A stretch of DNA of 22,686 nucleotides, taken from Parabacteroides sp. Its GTDB lineage: Bacteria; Bacteroidota; Bacteroidia; Bacteroidales; Tannerellaceae. Positions 17,033 to 22,686 of the stretch are shown piece after piece. The stretch's first letter is position 1. Each line of letters begins with the position of its first letter. The notes under the pieces are model-generated. The model did not search any database. It saw only the letters and a list, made by a program, of their open reading frames with translations, and was not told the origin of the DNA. The stretch covers positions 1 through 22,686 of the forward strand of contig DXRF01000016.1 in assembly GCA_019411205.1 (NCBI GenBank). The letters run 5' to 3'. A program made the translations under genes and the position numbers.

Positions 17033-18391
17033 TTATTCAATAATTAATTTGATTTTCTTTTGTTCTACACGCGCGGCAAGCCATTTCTTGATCTTTTCCT
17101 GTTCCGCCTCGTGTACTTTTTCTTTGCTTTTCAGGTAGACTAACAGGACGGTATCGGGTTTAATGCTATCCATATCCAGCAGATAGGTATGCGCACAAGA
17201 AACTTCCTTGATATAAGGGAAAAGAACTTTCATTTCCGGCATCAGCTCGGATGTAAGATGATTATAACTGTGATATTTGTCCAGATCGCGTTTCAGCGAA
17301 TCGATCTGGACGGACTGTGCCCGGAGAACCTCTTCGCTATTCTTATACAAATCCTGCATCAGCAGGCTTTTCAACTCGTTAATATCGGTGGCTTCCTGCC
17401 CGAACCCCTGCTGCACGACAAGGCCCACGTTTTTCAGACCGTATTTCGGCATCTTGGCACGGGCGTTCGCAATCATCGTTTCCGGCACGGTCTCACCGAT
17501 CAGGACTACTTTCACCTCTTTCTTGTCGCTGGTGTCGGTCACCGTCTTGCTCAATATCTGCGTATTCGGAAAACTCAGCTCATCCGCGACGAACGTCCGT
17601 ACCCGGTCGTTGAAATAACTGGCCCGGATCAGGTTGTAGCTCAGGAAAAGACTCGGGACGATGGTAAAGAAGACGATCACCCCGACATATCTCGTCACAA
17701 TTTTCTCGCGCTGCTTGTTTAAAAAGACCTTCTTCGGATATTTCAACAGACGGACCACCACGTAGGTAGCCAGACTGATAAACACCGTATTGATAAAATA
17801 GAGATAGAAAGCACCGAAGAAATAATACAGGTTACCGCTCGCCAATCCGAATCCGGCTGTACAAAGCGGCGGCATCAAGGCCGTAGCGATCGCCACACCG
17901 GGAATCACATTCCCTTTGCTCTTGGTCGAACTGGCCACGATCCCCGCCAGACCACCGAAGAAAGCGATGAGCACGTCGTAGACGGTAGGCTGCGTACGGG
18001 CCAACAACTCGCTCTGCGCCTCGCTGATCGGAGAGATCAGGAAAAACAGCGTCGAAGTGATGACACTAAATACCGTTGCCGTAGCAAAATTGCGGAAGGA
18101 ACGTTTGATCAGATCGAAATCAGAGATTCCCAGTCCCAGACCAAACCCCATGATAGGACCCATCAGCGGAGAGATCAACATCGCACCGATAATCACCGCC
18201 GTCGAGTTCGTATTCAAACCCAGCGAAGCAACGAAAGTCGCAAAGATCAGGACCCAGAGGTTCGTCCCTTTGAACTCTATGCCTTTCTTGATAGACTCGA
18301 TCGTTTCGAGTTCATCCTCTTTTTCCTGGCGGACATCGAAATTACGGACAAAGAAATCCCTAATTTGCTTATGCAACAATCCTTTTTCCAT
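17033..18391 (-). CDS. DUF389 family integral membrane protein
   Basis: A 452-residue protein of unknown function. A charged cytosolic N-terminus of about 40 residues is followed by the DUF389 membrane core (about 45-265) with the family hallmark STAVIIGAMLISPLMGPIMG and a second loop PGVAIATALMPPLCTAGFG. About seven membrane helices are likely. The C-terminal 180 residues are soluble and include a coiled-coil-like stretch (VLRAQSVQIDSLKRDLDKY) and a tail rich in Lys and Glu. A transporter or channel role has been suggested for the family from its fold, but no substrate is established. It precedes the S46 peptidase by 19 bases and has its own promoter box upstream, so the two are probably co-transcribed without an obvious functional link. 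Confidence 0.88.
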   Translation of the reverse strand: MEKGLLHKQIRDFFVRNFDVRQEKEDELETIESIKKGIEFKGTNLWVLIFATFVASLGLNTNSTAVIIGAMLISPLMGPIMGFGLGLGISDFDLIKRSFRNFATATVFSVITSTLFFLISPISEAQSELLARTQPTVYDVLIAFFGGLAGIVASSTKSKGNVIPGVAIATALMPPLCTAGFGLASGNLYYFFGAFYLYFINTVFISLATYVVVRLLKYPKKVFLNKQREKIVTRYVGVIVFFTIVPSLFLSYNLIRASYFNDRVRTFVADELSFPNTQILSKTVTDTSDKKEVKVVLIGETVPETMIANARAKMPKYGLKNVGLVVQQGFGQEATDINELKSLLMQDLYKNSEEVLRAQSVQIDSLKRDLDKYHSYNHLTSELMPEMKVLFPYIKEVSCAHTYLLDMDSIKPDTVLLVYLKSKEKVHEAEQEKIKKWLAARVEQKKIKLIIE

Positions 18392-18488
18392 CCTATTAAA
18401 ATCATGTTTGTATACGAAATTCCGTTAAACGACCTTTATAATGGCTAACACTCTCTCACAACCGTTTTAACACATCGCCTAAACCGCA

Positions 18489-18496
18489 CAAAGATA
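18489..18496 (-). promoter_or_regulatory. -7 promoter box of the DUF389/peptidase unit
   Basis: The reverse strand reads TATCTTTG, an exact match to TAnnTTTG, 97 bases before the DUF389 ATG, implying a leader of roughly 90 bases. No hairpin terminator for the flippase gene was found between 18497 and 18564, so read-through from upstream is also possible. Confidence 0.5.
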
Positions 18497-18564
18497 AAAA
18501 TAGTATCTCGAAATAAAAAATAAGAGCTGTGAACATAAAATAAGCAGAGAATTAGCCAACAAAT

Positions 18565-20073
18565 TCATATTTTCTTAGATGCAAACCTTTTCCCGATATA
18601 AGGCAATTCGCTTAACGGAAGATCACGTTTGATGATGATTGCCAAGAAAATCAGGAGCAGAACCGTACGATAACCCAAGCGGAGTATCTCCGAATCGATC
18701 CGGGGTAACATCCCAGCAGCATAGAATAAAGCTGCTAATATGCCGTAAATAACGGCTGATTTTATATCATATTGAATCGGAAATTTCTTCTGTCCGATCA
18801 CATAAGAGAGAATCATCATCAGCAGGTTACTGGCAAAAGAGGCCCACGCACAAGCCATATATCCGTAAACCGGCGCCAGCAGCACGATCATCAGCACCGT
18901 CACCACACAACCGATCGTCGAAAAGTAAGCTCCCCATTGCGTCTGGTCGATCAGCTTATACCAGAATGACAGGTTAAAATAGATCCCGAAGAAGAACTCG
19001 CCTAACATTACGATCGGGACCACCCGAAGTCCGGGATAATATTCCACCGGTACGATATACTTCAATATATCCAGGTAAAACATCACTCCTAAAAAGATCA
19101 TCAAGGAAAAGATAACAAAATACTTCATCGCCTCCGAATAAGCCCGCGTATTATTGTCGTTCTTATTCTTGGCAAAAATAAACGGTTCGTAGGCATACCG
19201 AAACGCCTGGATAAACATCACCATCACGACAGCCACCTTAAAACAGGCACCATAAATCCCTAACTGGGTATTCGCATAGTCTTTGTCTGCAAACAGGAAA
19301 GGAAACAGAATCTTATCCGCCGTCTGGTTGAAGATACCAGCAATCCCTAAAATCAAGATCGGGAAGGAGTATTTCAACATCTGTTTCAGCAACACGAAAC
19401 TGGCTTTCTCGCGCAATCCGGGTATCATATCCGGCACTAAAAACAAGAACGTCACCACCGAAGTAGCCACATTGCTGACAAAAATATATTCCACCTGATA
19501 GCCGGGCACATAAAACCAACTGATCAATCCCGGAATATGTTCATACAGCCACGGGCAAGCAATCAGAAAGAATATCACCAATATGATATTCAGGAATATG
19601 TTCAACAGCTTGATCACTGCAAAACGGACCGCTTTTCCCTGATATCGGAGGAAAGCAAACGGAATGCAGCAGAAAGCATCTACCGCCACGATCCCCGCCA
19701 TCATCCCGATATATTCAGGGTGCGCACCATATCCTAAGAAGTCACTGATCGGAGTCAGCGCACTGAACACAAACACCATAAACAGGACGGAAGTGAATGC
19801 CAGACTGAACAACGTCGTCGCATATACCCGCATCGGGAGCTTGATCTCTTTCTTGTTCATAAACCGGAAAAAGCCAGTCTCCATCCCATACGTCAAGATC
19901 ACCATCAACAAGGCTGTCCAAGCATACAGATTCGTCACAATCCCGAAATCGCTCTCGGTAGCCAGCACACGCGTATACATCGGCACCAACATCCAGTTCA
20001 GGAACTTCCCGACAATGCTGCTGACACCATAAATTGCGGTCTCTCCTGCGAGCCGCTTCATTCCTCCTGCCAT
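18565..20073 (-). CDS. Polysaccharide/lipid-linked oligosaccharide flippase (MOP superfamily)
   Basis: A 502-residue, very hydrophobic protein with about 14 membrane helices. The N-terminal pattern LAGETAIYGVSSIVGKFLNWMLVPMYTRVL is typical of Wzx-like polysaccharide biosynthesis proteins, which move lipid-linked sugars across the inner membrane. A second half-repeat starts near residue 230 (LLKQMLKYSFPILILGIAGIFNQTADKILFPFLF). The start may be M1 (20073) or M5 (20061); AGGAGGA sits directly before M5, too close for a normal ribosome site, so M1 is kept. It lies 34 bases after ruvB and is presumably transcribed with it. No glycosyltransferases are adjacent, so its cargo cannot be inferred; surface polysaccharide or cell-wall precursor are both possible. 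Confidence 0.82.
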   Translation of the reverse strand: MAGGMKRLAGETAIYGVSSIVGKFLNWMLVPMYTRVLATESDFGIVTNLYAWTALLMVILTYGMETGFFRFMNKKEIKLPMRVYATTLFSLAFTSVLFMVFVFSALTPISDFLGYGAHPEYIGMMAGIVAVDAFCCIPFAFLRYQGKAVRFAVIKLLNIFLNIILVIFFLIACPWLYEHIPGLISWFYVPGYQVEYIFVSNVATSVVTFLFLVPDMIPGLREKASFVLLKQMLKYSFPILILGIAGIFNQTADKILFPFLFADKDYANTQLGIYGACFKVAVVMVMFIQAFRYAYEPFIFAKNKNDNNTRAYSEAMKYFVIFSLMIFLGVMFYLDILKYIVPVEYYPGLRVVPIVMLGEFFFGIYFNLSFWYKLIDQTQWGAYFSTIGCVVTVLMIVLLAPVYGYMACAWASFASNLLMMILSYVIGQKKFPIQYDIKSAVIYGILAALFYAAGMLPRIDSEILRLGYRTVLLLIFLAIIIKRDLPLSELPYIGKRFASKKI

Positions 20074-20083
20074 AACTTAAAAA

Positions 20084-20111
20084 CAATTGACAATTGATAA
20101 TTGACAATTAA
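20084..20111. repeat. Four tandem 7-bp units spanning the ruvB stop codon
   Basis: CAATTGA, CAATTGA, TAATTGA and CAATTAA run head to tail. The last unit covers the ruvB stop codon (20108-20110), and the rest fills most of the 34-base gap to the flippase gene. The sequence is nearly self-complementary, so it could also fold weakly in RNA. Confidence 0.85.
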
Positions 20112-21133
20112 AATAATGAACTTTGTATTCCGTCGGGGCGAAGCCGTCCCAGATGGGTATAAGCCAACTCCGTCACCTCACGACCGCGAGGCGTACGTTT
20201 GATAAAACCTTCTTTGATAAGGAAAGGCTCGTAAACTTCTTCCAGCGTTCCGGGATCTTCTCCCAGAGCAGTCGCGATAGTCGTCAGTCCTACCGGTCCG
20301 CCATTAAACTTGTCGATGATAGTCGTCAGCAGCTTATTGTCGATCTGATCCAAACCGTAACGGTCAATATTCAATGCCTCCAGTGCATAACAGGAAATCG
20401 CTTTGTCGATCTCCCCAGATCCTTTCACCTGTGCAAAATCACGCACGCGACGCAGTAACGCATTCGCTATACGGGGCGTACCACGGCTACGGGAAGCGAT
20501 CTCGCGTGCCGCGCTCAACTCGCATTTCACATTCAAGATATCAGCACTACGCAACACGATCTTCGTCAGCGTCTCCATCTCGTAATATTCGAGATGCATA
20601 TTGATCCCGAAACGTGCCCTGAGCGGACTTGTCAGCAAACCGCTACGAGTCGTCGCCCCCACCAGCGTAAACGGAGCCAGGTCGATCTGGATGGAACGGG
20701 CACTCGGCCCTTTATCGATCATGATATCGATCCGGTAATCTTCCATCGCCGAATACAGATATTCCTCCACAACCGGGCTTAACCGATGGATCTCATCGAT
20801 AAAAAGGACATCATTCTTTTCCAGAGAAGTCAATACACCCGCTAGATCGCCCGGTTTATCCAGTACCGGCCCTGAAGTCACCTTGAAACCGACTCCCAAT
20901 TCATTCGCTATAATATTGGATAATGTAGTCTTTCCCAATCCGGGAGGCCCATGCAACAGCACATGGTCGAGTGCCTCCTTACGCATCCGGGCCGCCATCA
21001 CGAAAATCTTCAGGTTCTCGACCACTTTGGCCTGTCCGCTGAAGTCATGAAACGAAAGCGGACGAAGCGCATTCTCATACTCCCGCTCGCTCTCCGGAAC
21101 CCGTGCATCCCTTATATCAAATTCATCTTCCAT
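20108..21133 (-). CDS. ruvB: Holliday junction branch-migration ATPase RuvB
   Basis: RuvB is the hexameric AAA+ motor that, with RuvA, drives branch migration during recombinational repair. The open frame extends to 21310, but those 59 extra residues are Cys-rich, unlike RuvB, and cross the promoter box. The ATG at 21133 gives 341 residues, the normal size, beginning MEDEFDIRDARVPESE and then ENALRPLSFHDFSGQ. Motifs are intact: Walker A GPPGLGKTT, Walker B FIDEIHRL, sensor 1 GATTRSGLL, arginine finger SPLRARFG, and the C-terminal winged helix ending GREVTELAYTHLG. It is the first gene of the reverse unit and divergent from the ROK regulator. The identification is certain. Confidence 0.98.
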   Translation of the reverse strand: MEDEFDIRDARVPESEREYENALRPLSFHDFSGQAKVVENLKIFVMAARMRKEALDHVLLHGPPGLGKTTLSNIIANELGVGFKVTSGPVLDKPGDLAGVLTSLEKNDVLFIDEIHRLSPVVEEYLYSAMEDYRIDIMIDKGPSARSIQIDLAPFTLVGATTRSGLLTSPLRARFGINMHLEYYEMETLTKIVLRSADILNVKCELSAAREIASRSRGTPRIANALLRRVRDFAQVKGSGEIDKAISCYALEALNIDRYGLDQIDNKLLTTIIDKFNGGPVGLTTIATALGEDPGTLEEVYEPFLIKEGFIKRTPRGREVTELAYTHLGRLRPDGIQSSLF

Positions 21134-21153
21134 ATTCTTATTACTTTGACAGG

Positions 21154-21161
21154 CAAAGATA
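21154..21161 (-). promoter_or_regulatory. -7 promoter box of ruvB (proximal)
   Basis: The reverse strand reads TATCTTTG, 20 bases before the ruvB ATG at 21133. This would give a leader of only about 14 bases and supports the shorter start. Confidence 0.55.
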
Positions 21162-21206
21162 CAAAGAATTACCGGGTTCTGAACTTGTGTCACCGGAATA
21201 TCGGGA

Positions 21207-21214
21207 CAAAGATA
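21207..21214 (-). promoter_or_regulatory. Possible distal -7 promoter box of ruvB
   Basis: A second copy of TATCTTTG on the reverse strand, 53 bases upstream of the proximal box. If used, it would give a leader of about 70 bases. The identical 8-mer in tandem suggests two promoters, but chance is possible in AT-rich DNA. Confidence 0.35.
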
Positions 21215-21407
21215 GAAACTTGCAGAGCAGTGACAGACAGGTTGAAACAATCCGAAATTCTTTATATCACCATCACACACGATGTAAATCACAGGCATAA
21301 CCATGCACAAACAAAGCTACATGGCAGAGAAACAAGACATCGCCTGCTACAAATTTACATTCATATACATTTTTATTTTTATAATTCCATATTTGAAAAA
21401 ATTTTAT

Positions 21408-21415
21408 ATACTTTT
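21408..21415 (+). promoter_or_regulatory. -7 promoter box of the ROK regulator gene
   Basis: TACTTTTG matches TAnnTTTG exactly, 30 bases before the ATG at 21446. TTTG at 21391-21394 lies upstream but only 13 bases away, shorter than the usual -33/-7 spacing. Confidence 0.5.
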
Positions 21416-21445
21416 GTAGAACTATATCATGTTTATAACATTCCA

Positions 21446-22666
21446 ATGGCCATGAATACAAAATTTTTATTGTCTTCCGATAGCAACAACCGCAGTGAAC
21501 TTCTGAAAAAGAAGATCATCCACTATTATATTGCCAATGGCGACGCGACCATCGCCGATCTGGGACGTGAAATGGACCTGAGTATTCCGACTGTCACCAA
21601 ACTGGTTACAGAGCTTCAGGATGATGGTTATATCCTGGACTTCGGAAAACAGGAAACCAGTGGAGGACGTAAACCAAACATTTATGGCCTCAATCCGGCA
21701 TCCGGCTACTTTGTGGGAGTCGATATGCTTAAGGACAAGTTGAATATCGCAGCGATCGACTTCAAAGGTGATAAAGTACAACTCGAAGAAAACATCCCGT
21801 ACCAACTTGAAAATACACCAACTTCGCTAGAACAGTTCTGCAAGATCATTGATGATTTCATCGTTTCATTGCCTGTCGAACGGAATAAGATATTAGCGAT
21901 CGGAGTCAATATCACTGGCCGCGTGAATCCGGCATCGGGCTATAGCTACAGCATTTTCTATTTCGAAGAGAGACCTCTTGCACAGATTCTCGAAGAGCGG
22001 TTGCAGACAAAGGTTTTCATTGAAAACGATAGCCGGGCCATGACCTACGGCGAATATATGAAAGGAGCCGTACAGGGAGAAAAAAACATCTTGTTCGTCA
22101 ATATGGCATGGGGACTGGGATTGGGCATCATCATTGACGGTAATTTATATTACGGAAAATCCGGATTTTCCGGAGAACTCGGACACTTCTGCATGTTCGA
22201 AAACGAGGTAATGTGTCATTGCGGCAAGAAAGGCTGTCTCGAAACAGAGGCTTCCGGATCGGCTTTCCACCGTATCCTAATGGAACGTTACCGGGAAGGT
22301 AGCAACACCATACTTGCCCAAAAACTGGACAGTGGAGAGGAAATTTCGCTCAGCGACCTGCTCGAAGCGGTAAAGAAAGAAGATGTACTTTGCATCGACA
22401 TCCTCGAAAAAATGGGCGTGAACTTAGGCAAAGGTATTGCCGGGCTGATGAACATCTTCAATCCGGAACTGGTCATACTGGGCGGAACGCTTTCACTGGC
22501 AGGCGAGTATATCAGCCTGCCGATCAAGGGCGCCATCCGTAAGTATTCACTCAATCTGGTCAACCAGGACACGGAAATCAAAATATCCAAATTAGGAGAA
22601 AGGGCTGGTGCACTCGGGGCATGTCTCTTATCAAGAAGCAAGTTACTTGGTATGATACATTATTAA
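21446..22666 (+). CDS. ROK family transcriptional regulator (NagC/XylR-like)
   Basis: A 406-residue DNA-binding sugar sensor. The frame is open from 20951, but that part is antisense to ruvB; the likely start is ATG 21446 (MAMNTKF) or ATG 21452, both just after a promoter box. Residues about 15-75 form a winged helix-turn-helix (ATIADLGREMDLSIPTVTKLVTELQDDGYI). The ROK domain follows, with GELGH and the zinc-binding CHCGKKGCLETEAS, and LVILGGTLS near the end. The sugar-site motif reads ENDSRAM instead of the common ENDANA; the Asp is kept but the pattern fits regulators better than kinases. No sugar operon is next to it inside the window other than region A, so targets probably lie to the right. 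Confidence 0.9.
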   Translation: MAMNTKFLLSSDSNNRSELLKKKIIHYYIANGDATIADLGREMDLSIPTVTKLVTELQDDGYILDFGKQETSGGRKPNIYGLNPASGYFVGVDMLKDKLNIAAIDFKGDKVQLEENIPYQLENTPTSLEQFCKIIDDFIVSLPVERNKILAIGVNITGRVNPASGYSYSIFYFEERPLAQILEERLQTKVFIENDSRAMTYGEYMKGAVQGEKNILFVNMAWGLGLGIIIDGNLYYGKSGFSGELGHFCMFENEVMCHCGKKGCLETEASGSAFHRILMERYREGSNTILAQKLDSGEEISLSDLLEAVKKEDVLCIDILEKMGVNLGKGIAGLMNIFNPELVILGGTLSLAGEYISLPIKGAIRKYSLNLVNQDTEIKISKLGERAGALGACLLSRSKLLGMIHY

Positions 22667-22686
22667 TAGAACTTTCTTTTCTTTAG

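Larger units (their letters stand above)
21162..21445. other. Divergent intergenic region between ruvB and the ROK regulator
   Basis: No gene is supported here. The right half is very AT-rich. It contains a second reverse-strand TATCTTTG box (21207-21214) and the forward box of the regulator (21408-21415). No strong hairpin or terminator was seen. Frames reading through it are extensions of ruvB and the regulator beyond their likely starts. Confidence 0.6.

Noticed and set aside
21134..21310. N-terminal extension of RuvB
   Set aside because: The added residues are Cys-rich and unlike RuvB, cross both promoter boxes, and the shorter form has the normal family length.

Overview
The window looks like a chromosomal segment of a gut-type Bacteroidales, probably Parabacteroides or Bacteroides. 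This rests on Bacteroidota-style -7 promoter boxes (TAnnTTTG) in front of most transcription units, leaders that are A-rich without Shine-Dalgarno sequences, a Ser-type sulfatase, secreted glycosidases, a family S46 dipeptidyl-peptidase and a ROK-type sugar regulator. Genus and species cannot be fixed from the sequence alone. No tRNA, rRNA, CRISPR array, insertion sequence or phage gene was seen.

Region A (1-14.6 kb) is a carbohydrate-utilisation island without a SusC/SusD pair inside the window. A forward two-gene unit (511-4296) encodes a secreted GH43/GH117-like beta-propeller hydrolase and a GH29 alpha-L-fucosidase, and ends in a strong terminator. It converges on a reverse three-gene operon (11953 to 4411): a proton-coupled MFS sugar porter, a large cytosolic DUF5107 plus TPR protein, and a GH2 lipoprotein glycosidase. 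An AraC-type activator is divergent from this operon but is split by a frameshift near 12537. A periplasmic Ser-type sulfatase lies end to end with the AraC gene. A plausible reading is that sulfatase, fucosidase, propeller enzyme and GH2 trim a sulfated, fucosylated glycan outside the cytoplasm, the porter imports a released sugar, and the DUF5107-TPR protein acts on it inside the cell.

Region B (14.6-21.1 kb) is more housekeeping-like and entirely on the reverse strand: ruvB, a polysaccharide flippase, a DUF389 membrane protein and a DPP7-type S46 peptidase that ends at a near-perfect hairpin terminator.

Region C (21.1-22.7 kb) holds a forward ROK/NagC-like regulator, divergent from ruvB, whose targets probably lie beyond the right edge.

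The most notable signals are the frameshifted AraC regulator, the MFS/DUF5107-TPR/GH2 operon with its uncharacterised cytosolic protein, and an 11-bp tandem plus inverted repeat cluster at 196-243.
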